A stretch of 64,000 nucleotides of DNA from Mycosarcoma maydis. Taxonomy: Eukaryota > Basidiomycota > Ustilaginomycetes > Ustilaginales. The stretch covers positions 124,001-188,000 of the forward strand of contig NC_026497.1 in NCBI RefSeq assembly GCF_000328475.2. The letters are read 5' to 3'. Below are positions 20,100 to 33,238 of the stretch, in pieces. The notes below the pieces were generated by a model. The model was not told where the DNA came from. It saw only the letters and a list, made by a program, of their open reading frames with translations, and ran no database searches. Position 1 is the stretch's first letter; each line of letters opens with the position of its first letter. The position numbers were made by a program, and so were the translations under genes.

Positions 20100-21440
20100 A
20101 TGCTCAAGTATAGTATTTGATTGCACAGGTAATTTGGCACACAAAAGACTTGATCATTCCAGTTGAGACGGAAGCAAAGGAGACAAAGAGGGCAGTCTGC
20201 CGAGTTCTTGGTACCTGATCGACGTCTGGTCTGCTCTGATGCAGCGATTCGACAATCTCGTGCACCTCGTCTTCCGGAAATGACGGTGTCAATAGCTCCC
20301 AAAGAGCTGCGTCACCGTCATATCTTCTTGCACATGTATGACGATGATGCATGCTTGAATCATTTCAGCAGCCGTGATTTGATCGTCCACACGGTAGATC
20401 TTGCCTCGATAGCGCGCGAGACACGTGAATCGGTTCTTGAGGTGTGCAAGGGCATGTTCAACACGTACTCGAACATGTGAAAGATGGTGGTCGAAGTGCT
20501 TGCGATCTCTACTCTTCTCTGCCCGGAAGAGTGAAAGTCGAGTGTCCGTGACCGGCGTCAACGCAGATGAGCTCGGCTTCGTCAAGATAGAGTCGGGGCT
20601 TCTTGCGCATGTTGCTAGCCGAAGTCTATACTTTTGAGTCCTGCACGCTGCCTGGTTGTCCCGACGACCGACTCAACGATGCGCAGCGAGTGTGGAAAAA
20701 TCACAAGGGCTACGTTGATGCTGTAGTTCGCTTTTCGCTTCGGAGTTGCGATGCGCCTGGGACAACAGCCGTGGTGCAACAGCAAGCTTGACGTGAGTAC
20801 CGTCAACAAGTAGCCAGCGCCTGCCGCATTCGGGGTCCCCAGTTCTCTGCCAACCCAAGCGGCTGCTGCGTTCCTTTCGCCCTTACTTGCAAACTTCATG
20901 ACCTCACGGTTCAATTCCAGCAGTCCAGCGACCGTCTTCTGGGTCCATCGAATGAGGCTCCCAACACTGCGCTGCGTTTCCTGATCGTGCAAGCCTACAG
21001 AACGCAGCAGCCGCAATCTCCCTAACCTCGTCGGTCGAAAGAACTCGTTTATCGAAAGCTTCTGTTTGCCGAAGCCTGAGAGTGAGATCGTGGAACGCGT
21101 CTGGTTGTTGAAAAGAATTGAGACCAGGCGCACAGTGTTTTCGGTCGACCAGATGAAGTTCTTTTTGGCGCTGGCAGATACGGAGTTGGTGTTTGTTGGT
21201 TGAGAACAGCGAGTCGAAGGAGTACTGGTCGAAGGTGAATTCTGACAAGATTTGGGCGGCTGCGGAGACAGAGCGGACCTTTGAAACTATGCTGTTGGCT
21301 GCATGTGTGCGGCTTGCAACGATTGTGAGGGCTGTGGGGAAGGCAAGAGCTGGGTCGAATAGCGCCAAGATGGCTGGTTTGGCGGCAACGGATCCAGCTG
21401 CGACATTGGATCTGTCTGCGATTGCTGAAAGCCAGCAACA
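20100..21440 (-). pseudogene. Decayed PIF/Harbinger-type transposase
   Basis: Pieces of a DDE-superfamily endonuclease (HARBI1-like) are readable on the minus strand but in several frames. In order from the right end: an N-terminal part with FDQYSFDSLFSTN and QPDAFHDLTLRLRQTEAFD (around 21240-21040); TQRSVGSLIRWTQKTVAGL (around 20960-20910); WLLVDGTHVKLA with the first catalytic Asp near 20804; KANYSINVALV (near 20720) and LRIVESVVG; QDSKV followed by a TAG stop at 20626-20628, where the family has Tyr; then ELICVDAGHGHSTF with the second Asp near 20555; and RVEHALAHLKNRF with the catalytic Glu near 20460. So all three acidic positions survive, but at least three frame changes and one in-frame stop break it. 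The trailing frame continues to about 20104. It is a class II transposon relic, not an active gene. Confidence 0.85.
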
Positions 21441-22254
21441 CCGTTGTCGAGAGGAGTCAGGTTGCTGGATGGCTGAGTATTGCTTGCCGGCGCATTGCTG
21501 AGTGCTTCGTTGTCGAGACCACCTAAGCCCATGGCTATTGCAGAAATGGGCCGGTGAGACCTGCGTAGCTGACCGGAACGGCGGTGGTTGCTTGATGACG
21601 AAGAAAGTTAAGATTCAAAGCGTCCGATGAAGGAAGGAGGATGTCGGATCTAAAGACGGTTGCAAGGTGTTTAGGAAGCGCAAATCGAGGGATCGTGCGC
21701 ACAAAGGGTTCATCTATTATTCGTGATTGAGCGGCATCAGACAACTGGCTAACCTGACCAACAACAAACCCGAGTTTCTAAATAACTTACCAGAAACTTG
21801 TGATACCCCCTGATAAACGTGAATATGATTCGTGATTGACATGTGAGGTTCGTGTTCCACCGCGATTCATCGTGTAGTTAACACGAGTTCGCAATTTTAG
21901 ATTTCATTTGATTTCTTCCTTTCCTGGCGCACAGGCCTCCACATTTTGTTTGTTTTTTTATTTTTCGAAGTGACGAGCGTTTTGTGTCGCGTGCTAAGGT
22001 TGCTGAGTGAGAGTCGTGAGTTGGGCATTCACGATTACGCTCACTCACGACTCGATGTTGGCAAACGACGACGACTCAGGCTTGTGAACGGCGGGCAGCA
22101 ACTGACGTTGCGACTTTTGATCGCGAGAGCCAGGTGTTACTATGCTCCGCTCCTCTCGCGCGGTCGACTTTTCTGTACCATCTCTATCACGCTGCATCTG
22201 ACTTACCGTTGACTTGACCTGAACGCGATCGATTGGCGCAGCTACTCGTTCAAG
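21441..22254. other. Region upstream of NAD(P)HX dehydratase gene
   Basis: The left part may hold more of the transposon relic: minus-strand frames at 21287-21532 and 21535-21744 are Ser/Pro/Gln-rich and could be its decayed N-terminus. From 21820 there are single heptad units (near 21825 and 22030) and an AT-rich stretch at 21890-21970. No intact gene is seen. Confidence 0.4.
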
Positions 22255-23307
22255 ATGTCAACATCCGCAGCTCCAGGTAAGCTAGCCACGACTTTGGGCG
22301 CGAACGTGTCGTCACTTGCGTCGAAAGTGCGCTCCACCAGCTCGACGCAGCAATCACTCATGCAGTCGGTCAAGCGAATCATACCACCACTTTCGAGCGC
22401 TAAGCACAAAGGACAGGCTGGACGGATTGGTATCGTGGGGGGCTCGCGCGACTACACTGGAGCGCCGTTCTTTGCATCCATGTCATCCATGCGTTTCGGA
22501 TGCGACATGTCGTACACCATCTGCACACCTGAAGCAGGCAACGTCATCAAGACATACTCTCCGGACCTCATTGTCAACCGCCTACTGGATGCTTCCGTAG
22601 AGTGGTCCCAAGTGGAAAGGTCGGTGGATGAACTTTTTGCACGCTTCCATGCAGTCGTTATCGGACCCGGTCTAGGTCGAGACGAGTTTATGCAAAAGTG
22701 TGCAAAGCTGTGTATCGGTTTGGCAAGGAAGCACGACATGTACCTTGTCGTTGACGCAGATGGACTGTGGCTACTGCAAAACGAACCGGATCTTATCAAG
22801 GGATATAAAAAAGCGATTCTCACACCCAACGTGGCCGAATTTGGCCGATTGTGCGATACGCTCGGAATTGATTGCAAGCAAGAACCGGACTCGGCAGCCA
22901 AGAAGCTAGCGCAGGCACTCGAAGGACCAACGGTGCTGGAAAAGGGCCCAGTGGACCGTATCACCAACGGCAAAGAGGTGCTGTACGTCGATTTGCAAGG
23001 TGGACTCAAGCGGTGCGGTGGTCAAGGAGATGTTTTGGCCGGTTGTCTCGGAACTTTGGCTGGATGGGCAAAGATTTATCAGGACGAGAATCCAACTCTT
23101 CCTGCTAGGTCTACTACGACCGACGGTGATCTGATCGCAGAAGATCGACTGCTGTTGCTGGCAGGATATGCGGCAAGTGTGACAGCGAGGACATGTAGCA
23201 GACTGGCGTTTGCAAAGTCCAAGAGGGCAATGCTGGCGGATGATCTGCTGCCTGAAGTAGGGCGCGCATATGAGGAGCTGTGGGGAGATGTACAGGCTTT
23301 GCTTTGA
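22255..23307 (+). CDS. NNR2: ATP/ADP-dependent NAD(P)H-hydrate dehydratase
   Basis: A 350-residue repair enzyme of the ribokinase-like superfamily. It uses ATP (eukaryotes) or ADP (bacteria) to turn damaged (S)-NADHX and NADPHX back into NADH and NADPH, working with an epimerase. Visible family blocks are GRIGIVGGSRDYTGAPFFA (about 57-75), SPDLIVNRLL, IGPGLGRDEF near 137, VVDADGLWLL, the LTPNVAEFGRL block near 190, EKGPVDRI, and GGLKRCGGQGDVLAGCLGTL near 250-268, where the GQGD Asp is the expected catalytic base. The length matches yeast Nnr2/YKL151C (about 340). The first 50 residues are Ser/Thr/Lys-rich with few acids and could route the protein to mitochondria, but that is only a composition argument. 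The ATG at 22255 is preceded by AAG. Confidence 0.95.
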   Translation: MSTSAAPGKLATTLGANVSSLASKVRSTSSTQQSLMQSVKRIIPPLSSAKHKGQAGRIGIVGGSRDYTGAPFFASMSSMRFGCDMSYTICTPEAGNVIKTYSPDLIVNRLLDASVEWSQVERSVDELFARFHAVVIGPGLGRDEFMQKCAKLCIGLARKHDMYLVVDADGLWLLQNEPDLIKGYKKAILTPNVAEFGRLCDTLGIDCKQEPDSAAKKLAQALEGPTVLEKGPVDRITNGKEVLYVDLQGGLKRCGGQGDVLAGCLGTLAGWAKIYQDENPTLPARSTTTDGDLIAEDRLLLLAGYAASVTARTCSRLAFAKSKRAMLADDLLPEVGRAYEELWGDVQALL

Positions 23308-24834
<1,527 letters not shown>

Positions 24835-27800
24835 ATGGCAGCCATGGAGGTCGACGCCAAACCCATCACAAAGAGGATCTCTTACGTCCTGCCGCCTTGC
24901 CGCTTCCCTCCGACCACATTCGGTCTGCCACCGCTGGGTGCCGATCGCCGCTTCACTACAGGTCCTCTCCTCATCCCGCCTAAAACGCATCGCTCTTACA
25001 CTGACAGCCATGCTCCATCCTCGTCCTTCTCGGCCGCTTCCACATCGGATAGGTCGAACCTGTTGAATCCTACACTCGCTTCCCATCCCCAGCACTCACT
25101 TGCCGTCTCTTCTCTCGCTATAGACACCACCACCTGTATAGCAAGCTCAGCTAGCCCTCAGGAAGACGATCTTGACGACGCCGCCGAGTCTCGTCGTTCG
25201 ATCGAACATGGTCGTGACGCCATTCCTCAGGGCATCCTTTACACTGGTGGCCGCGATGGCCTCGTCGGTGCATGGGAGCTGGGCCTGCCTATGCGTAAGA
25301 AAAATGTACTCTCCCTCGATAATCATGCTGGCACATCTTCCTCATCCAACCTCCACCACCACAGCGAATCGATCAGTCTGCTCGCAGATACCTCTGCGCT
25401 GCCCGCTGGTGCTGACATCGACCTACTCGCATACTGGCAAGCCGATCCATTACGTGCGCATCGCGCCAAACCAACACGCTTCCGTCAATGCGTTCAGTCT
25501 CACACCGACTGGATCAACGACATTCTTCTCTGCAACCGCAATCAGACGCTCATCTCGGCTTCCTCCGATCGTACTGTCAAGGTCTGGAATCCGCACGATC
25601 CGCAGCACAGCCTCAGTCCCCACGTGCTGGGCACTCACAAGGACTACGTCAAGGCACTCGCTCATGCTTCCGAATCCGGCTATGTCGCCAGTGGTGGCTT
25701 TGACAAGTGCATCAAACTCTGGGACATACGCGAAGCTAGAGCAGCTCCCATGCTTGAACTCGATGACAGGGCCGTAAAGTCATCCATCTATGCGCTTAGC
25801 GTCAACCCTAGCGGCTCGGTCATCGCCGCCGGCTCGCCAGAGCAACATGTCAAGGTCTGGGATCCACGCAGCGGCAAAAAATGTGCCGAGCTCGTTGGCC
25901 ACACTGACAACGTTCGCGCCGTTCTCGTCAGCGAAGATGGGCGCTACCTCTTGTCCGGTTCGGCCGACTCCACGGTCCGTCTCTGGTCACTGGCAGAACA
26001 GCGGTGTTTACACACCTTCACCCATCACGACGATTCGGTCTGGTCGCTCTTCTCCGATCATCCTACCCTCGACGTCTTCTACTCGGGGGATCGTCAGGGC
26101 TACGTGTGCAAGGTCGACTGGGAGCGCTGCGCCGAAGTTTCCGAGGGCGAGTGTGTCGTGCTCTGTCAGGAACGAGATGCCGCCTCGGACGATCAAGGTG
26201 GCGACCAAACCGATGACGTTCCGCACCATCTTCCCGACTCGCACAGACGCGACGCCAAGTCTGGCATTCAAAAGATCGTAGCACTCGATGACACCTACTT
26301 TTGGACGGCCACAGGTCAGACCAGCGTCCATCGTTGGAGAGACGTGCCCCGTCGCTCAGAGAGAGAAGCCATCTATCCGATTGCTGGTGCACGCTCGCGA
26401 TCGCGCGAGCTCTCCCACCGCGCCTCGTTTGGAAGCCACAGCCTGCATCGACATAGCATGGACACCAGTCGTTCGCCCGAGTTGGCCCATCTCCTGCAAT
26501 CGCCCTCTGTCACCTTTGCTGAGCCATCAGCGGAACTGCTCCGTCGCGATTTGTCTGTACATGATGCTGGCAATAGTGCTGCTGCGTCATCTCCCTCCGC
26601 CGCCGCCGCTCTCTCGGCTCTTCAGAACGGTCTCGACCTTCCCCCAACCAACGTTCCTCTTGCAGCTACGCTTCATGGCATTCCGTTCGATAGCCTGGTC
26701 AGTCTGGCTCCAGTCAGCGATCCCTATGGCGACAAGATCGGGCTGGGAAGTGTCAGCGTTCGAGATCCACGCGGCCATGCCGACGAGTCCATGTTCAGCA
26801 CAGCTCCGCTTCGTTCCATTGCCAGTCGTATCTCAATGGACCAAAGCAGCGTCCTGAACCATACCACAGCTACTCGCTCGCCTGTCGTGTCGCCCATCAA
26901 TATGCATCTGGCCCACGTTCACGCGATGGATACACCTCAACGTCCGGCCAGTACACGCTCTGCCAGCCTCCGATTTGCGCCCACAGATGAGATGTACGAG
27001 CCTGACGGTCTTGGTAGCTCATGGGAAAGCGGCTTGGATCCCGATGCGTCGATCCCCGTGAAGCAGCTGGCAGAGATGCGTCTAAACGGCAGGCGCCAGA
27101 GCGGCGCAGACGTGACCGTCAGTGAAGATGCTCATGACGAGGATCACAGTGCATACCAAGCTCGAATCGCATTCGAGGACCGTGAGCTGGCACAGGAAGC
27201 AACGCCGTTGCGTCAAAAGCCCGACGCAGTGATTTTGGGCTCGCACGGTCTGGTCCGCTCGTCGATGCTCAACGATCGCCGTCATGTGATCACCATCGAC
27301 AGTACAGGCTCGGTCATGCTTTGGGACATTGTCAAGGGCGTTTGCATCGGCGACTTTGATCGTGAAGAGGTGGAAAAAGCTGCGCTCGAGTCCAATCTCA
27401 TCCCCTACACTTTCATGCGCAAATGGCGCCCCGAGCAGACGCCAGGTGACACACTCGAGGTGGTCAAGGAGCGCATCGAGGGACAGGGCGTCACGCCGCT
27501 CTGGTGCTCTGCAGAAACCAGGAGCGGCGCTCTCACCGTCCACATCGAGGAAGCGCGCTGCTTTGAGGCTGAGTTCTACATTGACGAATTTGTCGATTGC
27601 CTCGACACTGCCAACTTCAAAGAGGACCAGCGTGGCCAGGTCGCTCGCTGGCTGCTCCGAACTCTCTTTGCTGGCTTTGTGGATGCAGAGTGCGAGCTGC
27701 GTCCTGCCACAGTAGACCAGGCGGGTACTACTCGCCCGCCAGAAACGCCAGCGTGGGACAGGATCGTGCGTGCGCAGAGGAACAGGTCGTTCATACCTGG

Positions 27801-29091
27801 CATGACGATGGGTCTGGCCACTCCAGCAAAGACGCCAGCACTGACCTCGTCCGCTTCTAATCCGCTCTACCTGGGGTCAGCTCAGAAGGGCGCGGCTGGC
27901 GACAGCGGCGACCGCACAGCTCTACCGACTTCGACTACATTGGCGGGCGATTCGGGTCAATCTGCTAGCGACTACTTTTCGGCAAAGGGATCAACCGCTG
28001 CTCAGGGTGCAAGCAAAGTGCCTCAACCACCCGGAGCAAGGGTGCGAGAAGGCTCTTCGGTCGACGAGATCAATGGCAGTGTCGTGACCCCAGGTGTGGG
28101 CACGGCCAACGGCAATGGAGGTGGAAGCGGATTTATGAACAAATTCCGCTTTGGCAAGAACAAGACAGACAAAGCGGATGCACAGGCAGACGCACTCGAC
28201 GAGGCTGCCAAGAAAACTCGCGATGCATCCGCCGCTGCGGGATCTGCTGACGGCAATGATGGTCCACGCAAGGCTTTAACGCAAAGCCAGATGCTGAAAG
28301 AGCTGTTTGACAAGCCACTTGCGCCCGCTTCATTGAAGGAGATGCCGAGGCTGCCACTGCCTCAGGACACTGCTGTGATCATTTCCGAATCATCGGCCGA
28401 TGCAGGCTCTTGGGAAGTCGTCTACCGTGGTCTGGTCAGCTGTACAGGCGACGACACCGAGGTGCTCGAGCAGGCGGCGCCCATGTGGCTGCTCGACTAT
28501 CTGCTCCACAACCACGTCAATGCGCGAGACCCGGTAAAACTCAGCTTCACTCTCTCCCCCTGGAGGCCTGCTGATGTGCACTCGGATGGATTCGGAGGTT
28601 ACGATCTGAGCACAGTCCAGCCTATGCCCGAGCTACCGACGGGCAACGCAAGGTTGACAGCGACGCGATGCTTGCGCATCCGAAAAGCATGCTACTATGT
28701 CGTAGAGAAGCTCGAGCTTTCCGCGCCGCGTTCGAGGACAGCAAGCATCAATGCTAGCCGACGTTCGTCGGTCGATGCCAGCGCAGCTGGCACCAAACGT
28801 ACACCAGGCTCAGCTTTGCCAGGTTCTGTTGCACCAGCACAGCACACCTCAGCGGGTATCGCGGCAGCTTTGAGCATGACCAGAGCCGACGTACCACCAA
28901 CTTGGCAACACGCGCAGAATGCAGACGGCCAAGCAATGGTGGAGCCGATGCTTGATGCGCATGAGATGATTGAGATCTTGTGCAATGACGTGGTCTTGCC
29001 TGTAGAGGTGACACTTGCACAGTGCCAGCGCTTCTATTGGAGGTCAGGCGGTGACATTCGGCTCGAATACCGGATCAAGAACGTGGCCTGA
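24835..29091 (+). CDS. WDR48: WDR48/UAF1-like WD40 repeat protein
   Basis: A 1418-residue intronless protein. WD40 blades are visible at [76 protein letters not shown] and, after a long Ser-rich insert, [15 protein letters not shown] near 817. The last roughly 250 residues, ending [19 protein letters not shown], match the C-terminal domain of WDR48 (DUF3337). This architecture belongs to human WDR48/UAF1, fission yeast Bun107 and budding yeast Duf1, cofactors that bind and activate ubiquitin-specific proteases of the USP1/USP12/USP46 type. Here the insert between blades (about 510-750) and a Gly/Ala/Ser-rich segment (about 1000-1130) make it roughly twice the human length (677). The ATG at 24835 opens [20 protein letters not shown], and the ISYVLP strand is typical of the family start. 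Confidence 0.88.
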   Translation: MAAMEVDAKPITKRISYVLPPCRFPPTTFGLPPLGADRRFTTGPLLIPPKTHRSYTDSHAPSSSFSAASTSDRSNLLNPTLASHPQHSLAVSSLAIDTTTCIASSASPQEDDLDDAAESRRSIEHGRDAIPQGILYTGGRDGLVGAWELGLPMRKKNVLSLDNHAGTSSSSNLHHHSESISLLADTSALPAGADIDLLAYWQADPLRAHRAKPTRFRQCVQSHTDWINDILLCNRNQTLISASSDRTVKVWNPHDPQHSLSPHVLGTHKDYVKALAHASESGYVASGGFDKCIKLWDIREARAAPMLELDDRAVKSSIYALSVNPSGSVIAAGSPEQHVKVWDPRSGKKCAELVGHTDNVRAVLVSEDGRYLLSGSADSTVRLWSLAEQRCLHTFTHHDDSVWSLFSDHPTLDVFYSGDRQGYVCKVDWERCAEVSEGECVVLCQERDAASDDQGGDQTDDVPHHLPDSHRRDAKSGIQKIVALDDTYFWTATGQTSVHRWRDVPRRSEREAIYPIAGARSRSRELSHRASFGSHSLHRHSMDTSRSPELAHLLQSPSVTFAEPSAELLRRDLSVHDAGNSAAASSPSAAAALSALQNGLDLPPTNVPLAATLHGIPFDSLVSLAPVSDPYGDKIGLGSVSVRDPRGHADESMFSTAPLRSIASRISMDQSSVLNHTTATRSPVVSPINMHLAHVHAMDTPQRPASTRSASLRFAPTDEMYEPDGLGSSWESGLDPDASIPVKQLAEMRLNGRRQSGADVTVSEDAHDEDHSAYQARIAFEDRELAQEATPLRQKPDAVILGSHGLVRSSMLNDRRHVITIDSTGSVMLWDIVKGVCIGDFDREEVEKAALESNLIPYTFMRKWRPEQTPGDTLEVVKERIEGQGVTPLWCSAETRSGALTVHIEEARCFEAEFYIDEFVDCLDTANFKEDQRGQVARWLLRTLFAGFVDAECELRPATVDQAGTTRPPETPAWDRIVRAQRNRSFIPGMTMGLATPAKTPALTSSASNPLYLGSAQKGAAGDSGDRTALPTSTTLAGDSGQSASDYFSAKGSTAAQGASKVPQPPGARVREGSSVDEINGSVVTPGVGTANGNGGGSGFMNKFRFGKNKTDKADAQADALDEAAKKTRDASAAAGSADGNDGPRKALTQSQMLKELFDKPLAPASLKEMPRLPLPQDTAVIISESSADAGSWEVVYRGLVSCTGDDTEVLEQAAPMWLLDYLLHNHVNARDPVKLSFTLSPWRPADVHSDGFGGYDLSTVQPMPELPTGNARLTATRCLRIRKACYYVVEKLELSAPRSRTASINASRRSSVDASAAGTKRTPGSALPGSVAPAQHTSAGIAAALSMTRADVPPTWQHAQNADGQAMVEPMLDAHEMIEILCNDVVLPVEVTLAQCQRFYWRSGGDIRLEYRIKNVA

Positions 29092-29673
29092 TTCACGATT
29101 CACGATTGTCGTCATATACTTGCGCCCGATCAGATCAACATGCTTGGATATTATCATTTCAGTAGTGTGTAGAATACGACCTTGTGCTTGGAAGAGGTTC
29201 GGAGATGTCGAGGCAGCGGGGCGTGTGCAGGATCGCTTGCGACGAAAGACAGGCTGGTGCGCACACCATGTGAACGAGACAAACGTGAAAGGTTGGTTGT
29301 GGCAGGGTGATTCGTGATTGAGGTAGGAGCGTGTACTTGATGCTCAAGACGCGTAAGGTGTCAGGGTCCAAGGCACGGCACTCACGACTGTGTCTATCTG
29401 GCTCGACAAAGTGTTGTTCTTTTTTTGCTCGCATCGCCAGAGCTGGATGGCTCTGTCTGTCTCTTGAGAATTCGGGTCGGTTTGGTTATCAAGGTTTCTT
29501 CAAATCCACGAGAGACATACGGAAGTCGTGAGTGTGAGGGTGGAAATTTCTTGCAGAGCTGCATCCACGTCCACGTCGACGTGCGAGCGCGGCAGAACGA
29601 TCGTTACTCGGTGCGATCGGTGACATTGGCGATTCGTGGTTCATTCGTGGGTGACGATCCGAAGCGCGCGAGC
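29092..29673. other. Intergenic region before the MSH1-like gene
   Basis: It contains heptad units right after the WD40 stop (29091-29109) and near 29308. No TATA box is obvious. The open frame of the next gene extends back to a TTG at 29425 without a stop, but no ATG is found in frame before 29674. Confidence 0.45.
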
Positions 29674-32600
29674 ATGAGCAAGATGCGGCTTAGCGCGCAC
29701 GGTGCGACGGCCACGTTTGCCACTCCCAATAGCCACGCTTGGCGGCGAAGCACATCGTACTCTCGAGACTCGACGCCGTTACCGTCTCAATTTGTGCATG
29801 CGAGCTCTTGCACTCGTATGGAAGCGTGGATACGATGCACAGCGCTTGCTACGAGCAATCTGGCTCTACCAGCTGACAAGACGCGCTACTTGAGCGCCGC
29901 CATCCGCCATGCCCAGTGTCGACCATCCAACACGCGCACGAGCAGCTTGACAAGACCAAACGTGAGGTATGCCTCTCAATCGTGTGCAGATCGCCAAGAA
30001 GCAGCTCTGAACACATCCCCTTCAACACGAACCAAACGACGCACAACTGTAGCATACGATTCACTCGCGTCTTCGGTTCTGGGCGAAGACGGTCAACCAC
30101 TACCGGCTCTGGCAGCTTTGACACCTGCAGTACGGAAGCGCAGCCGGAGCAAGTCACGCACCAAGCCGTACACTGATGCAGCCACATGCGCAGAAGCATC
30201 GGCGCAAGAGACTGAGAGCATCCGATGGCCACCACTAGCGCAAAGCGTGCTCGACGATATGGCGCGTTTCCCATCGACCATCCTGCTGACGCGTGTTGGC
30301 GGCTTCTACGAATCCTACTTCTCGCAAGCACCGCAACTCGCATCGATGCTTGGCATCAAGCTCGCCAACCGTCGATGGGGCGGCCAAGACGTACCCATGG
30401 CAGGCTTCCCTGTCTTCCAATTGGAAAAGTACCTCAAGATCCTCGTCCTCGATAAACGGCTGCTCGTTGCCATCTCGGAAGAGTTCCGACCGAAAGACGA
30501 CAAAGTCGGAAACGCCACCGAGATCACAAGGCGAGTGAATAGGGTCGTCAGTCCTGGCACGCTGATTGACGAAAAGTTCCTGGATCCGTTTGTCAACAAT
30601 TTCATCGTTGCCGTCAGCGTCATGCACGAGCAGGACAAGGTGAGGTATGGTCTCGCATGGCTGGATGTGGGCACGGCAGACTTCAATACAGCGGTGTGCG
30701 AGGACTTTAAGACATTGAGGGACGAGATCGCGAGGATTGGACCGAAGGAGATCGTCATCGATGCTGGCACGATCGATGCTAGTGAGGCGCAAGAAGGTGT
30801 TGTCCAGCAGGTGATTGCAGAGCGAGTACAAGAGAAGCGCATCAAGCTCGATATAAGGGAGCTAGTCACCGATTCGAGTATCTACATTTCCCACTTTCAT
30901 CCACCTCCTCCCTCTCCTCCTGCAACCAAGCCTGTTGAAACGCATCAAGAATCAGCTGCACAAGACACTTTTGCGCCACCGACAAGCTCGCTCGACGCGG
31001 TTGAGACAGCCACGGTGCACGCGCTTCTCTCATACCTACGCACGCGCCTGCTAGACCACGAAACCGCCTCGACGCTCACGTCGCTCTCGCTCTCGCGTCC
31101 GCTCCACCAGCCACTCGACTCGATCATGCAGATCGACGCGCACACGCTCTGCGCACTCGAAATCCGCTCCACGGGGCGCCAAGGCTCTACGCGCGGATCG
31201 CTCTTCTCGGTCCTCCGTCGAACCGTGACACGCGGCGGCACGCGTCTCCTCCAGCAATGGCTTTGCAATCCCTCCACCTCGATCAGCACAATCAACGCGC
31301 GCTTCGATGTCGTCGAGCTCTTCCTGCGTCGCAAAGCTCTGCGCGAAGATGCAAGGTCGATTTTGAGGAGCGGAGCAGGTGACGTGAGTAGGGTGCTGCA
31401 GAAACTGATGACCAGGAGAAATGATGAGCAGGATCTGTTAGAGGTGAGAGATGCAATCGGAGCGATGGATAGGCTAAAGAGGTTGATGCAGTCTGAGGTG
31501 GAGTTTATGGCTTGTGAAGAAAAGGAGAGGCAGACGCTGGAGAATCTGGTGTCCAAGTTTCACGATCTGACCGACTTGGCGAGCAGGTTGGGCGACGCAA
31601 TTGATGAAAGAGTGATCGCATTGAGGTTGGAGAGGCAGGAGACGCTCGCGGCGGAAGTCCAAGACATTGCCGCAGCGTCGTCTGCTTCAGACGGTTCGCG
31701 TGCTCAGATTCGAAACCTCGGTAGCGGCACTCCCACTCGCGCTGCGGCTGCATCCAAAGGCGTCAGTGCGGCCAAGCGCGGTGGAAACAGTAGCGTCGCA
31801 GCCGACCATGTGGATCCTGACGACTCTTGTTCGCTCTGGGGCGATGATTTCGAACACCTGATACGACCCGCCTCGTCTAAAGCGCTCGCCAGTCTCACAC
31901 GCTCGCATCGCGCGCTGCGGCGCACCGCGCGCAGGCTCGAACTCGACTTTCAACAAGCCTACGCATCCGACAATGTTACGCTTCGCTACGTGCTCGGTCA
32001 GGGGTACGTCGTGCACTCGCGTGGTAAAGCTTTGGCGTCGACTCCTAACGTGGCGCTGCCGTCGACGTGCACGTCGTCGATGGAGGATTTGAGCGTACAC
32101 ATTGCTGGCAAGAATCGTTCGACGCACACGTACTACTGCGCTACATGGACCGCTCTTGGATCGCGGCTGGATCGGCTGTGCAAGGAAATGCAAGCGCTCG
32201 AGTCGATCGAGCTTGAGGCACTGCGTCAACACGTGCTGGAACAAGCTGCGCAGTTGCGCACCAACGCCAGGTTGCTCGACCAGATCGATGTGCTATCGTC
32301 CTTCTCGCAAGCGTCGGAAGAGTATCATCTGGTGCGACCAATCGTCGATGATTCAACCGATATCGACGTTGCTGGTGCGCGACATCTGTCTGTGGAAATG
32401 GGCTTGCTCGAACGCGGTCGACTGTTTACGCCGAATTCACTCAACCTCTCGGATGGAGGTGTTCACATCATCACCGGTCCCAATATGGGCGGCAAGTCGA
32501 CTTTTCTTCGATCGATCGCTCTGCTTACTATCCTAGCGCAATGCGGCTGCTTCGTCCCCTGTTCGCATCCCTCACGTCTCGGACTGGTAGATCGCATCTT

Positions 32601-33057
32601 CACGCGCATAGGTGCTCAAGACGACGTTTTCCGCGACCGCTCCACATTCATGGTGGAAATGTGTGAGGTTGGCGAAATCCTGAATCGTGCCACACACCGT
32701 TCACTCGTCATTGCCGACGAAATCGGGCGTGGCACAAGCAACCTCACTGGGATCGCTGTCGGCTTCGCAACACTCGAGTGCCTCTGGCAACGAAGATGCA
32801 GGACGCTGTTCGCAACGCATTTTTACGAAATCTGCGATCTGGTCAAAGACCAAGCTTGGCCGCGAGTCGAGTTTTGGTCCACCGATGTCCACCATACCAC
32901 ACACGGCTCCTTGGTGTATCAACATGAATTGAAGAAGGGCGTCAACACCAACAGCTATGGTCTGCAGGTCGCAAGATTGGCCAACCTGCCAGAGCACACG
33001 TTGGAGTTGGCCAGCACGACGTTGGCCAAGTTGAAAGCGAGGACGCGCGGCGCTTAG
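29674..33057 (+). CDS. MSH1: MutS-family mismatch repair ATPase, probably mitochondrial MSH1
   Basis: With the first in-frame ATG (29674) the protein has 1127 residues. The N-terminal 130 residues are rich in Arg, Ser, Thr and Ala with few acids, like a long mitochondrial presequence. Domain I has the mismatch-binding loop GGFYESYF with Phe211 and Glu213, the F-x-E wedge found in bacterial MutS, MSH1 and MSH6 but not in MSH3-5. The ATPase domain has Walker [10 protein letters not shown] starting near 935, the RIGAQDD and STFMVEM blocks, Walker [13 protein letters not shown] with Asp1015-Glu1016, and FATHFYE. Mitochondrial MSH1 guards mitochondrial DNA stability in yeast (959 residues). The extra length comes from the N-terminus and a Ser/Ala-rich insert near 670-720. 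It converges with the TyrRS gene 181 bases away. MutS class is certain; mitochondrial subtype is likely. Confidence 0.9.
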   Translation: MSKMRLSAHGATATFATPNSHAWRRSTSYSRDSTPLPSQFVHASSCTRMEAWIRCTALATSNLALPADKTRYLSAAIRHAQCRPSNTRTSSLTRPNVRYASQSCADRQEAALNTSPSTRTKRRTTVAYDSLASSVLGEDGQPLPALAALTPAVRKRSRSKSRTKPYTDAATCAEASAQETESIRWPPLAQSVLDDMARFPSTILLTRVGGFYESYFSQAPQLASMLGIKLANRRWGGQDVPMAGFPVFQLEKYLKILVLDKRLLVAISEEFRPKDDKVGNATEITRRVNRVVSPGTLIDEKFLDPFVNNFIVAVSVMHEQDKVRYGLAWLDVGTADFNTAVCEDFKTLRDEIARIGPKEIVIDAGTIDASEAQEGVVQQVIAERVQEKRIKLDIRELVTDSSIYISHFHPPPPSPPATKPVETHQESAAQDTFAPPTSSLDAVETATVHALLSYLRTRLLDHETASTLTSLSLSRPLHQPLDSIMQIDAHTLCALEIRSTGRQGSTRGSLFSVLRRTVTRGGTRLLQQWLCNPSTSISTINARFDVVELFLRRKALREDARSILRSGAGDVSRVLQKLMTRRNDEQDLLEVRDAIGAMDRLKRLMQSEVEFMACEEKERQTLENLVSKFHDLTDLASRLGDAIDERVIALRLERQETLAAEVQDIAAASSASDGSRAQIRNLGSGTPTRAAAASKGVSAAKRGGNSSVAADHVDPDDSCSLWGDDFEHLIRPASSKALASLTRSHRALRRTARRLELDFQQAYASDNVTLRYVLGQGYVVHSRGKALASTPNVALPSTCTSSMEDLSVHIAGKNRSTHTYYCATWTALGSRLDRLCKEMQALESIELEALRQHVLEQAAQLRTNARLLDQIDVLSSFSQASEEYHLVRPIVDDSTDIDVAGARHLSVEMGLLERGRLFTPNSLNLSDGGVHIITGPNMGGKSTFLRSIALLTILAQCGCFVPCSHPSRLGLVDRIFTRIGAQDDVFRDRSTFMVEMCEVGEILNRATHRSLVIADEIGRGTSNLTGIAVGFATLECLWQRRCRTLFATHFYEICDLVKDQAWPRVEFWSTDVHHTTHGSLVYQHELKKGVNTNSYGLQVARLANLPEHTLELASTTLAKLKARTRGA

Positions 33058-33141
33058 CAAAGTGGAGCAGAGCAACGCACGCTCGAGAACAAAGCACGGG
33101 GAATCGTGAATACAAAGCATGTCTGTCGGGACACTTTTTTG

Positions 33142-33168
33142 GGGTTGGTTGGTTGGTTGGTTGGTTGA
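33142..33168 (+). repeat. TTGG tetranucleotide repeat between convergent genes
   Basis: A short run of TTGG units lies in the 181-base gap between the convergent MSH1-like and TyrRS stops. It would be in the 3' end of both transcripts. Confidence 0.85.
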
Positions 33169-33238
33169 CATACAAAGCTCGTGTGACCTGCAATCTAGTG
33201 AACGATAGGTGATGTACGACAGAAGAGTGAGGCGATGC

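Noticed and set aside
20603..20791. Plus-strand small frame in the transposase relic
   Set aside because: The minus strand carries the transposase motifs; the plus frame is a shadow.
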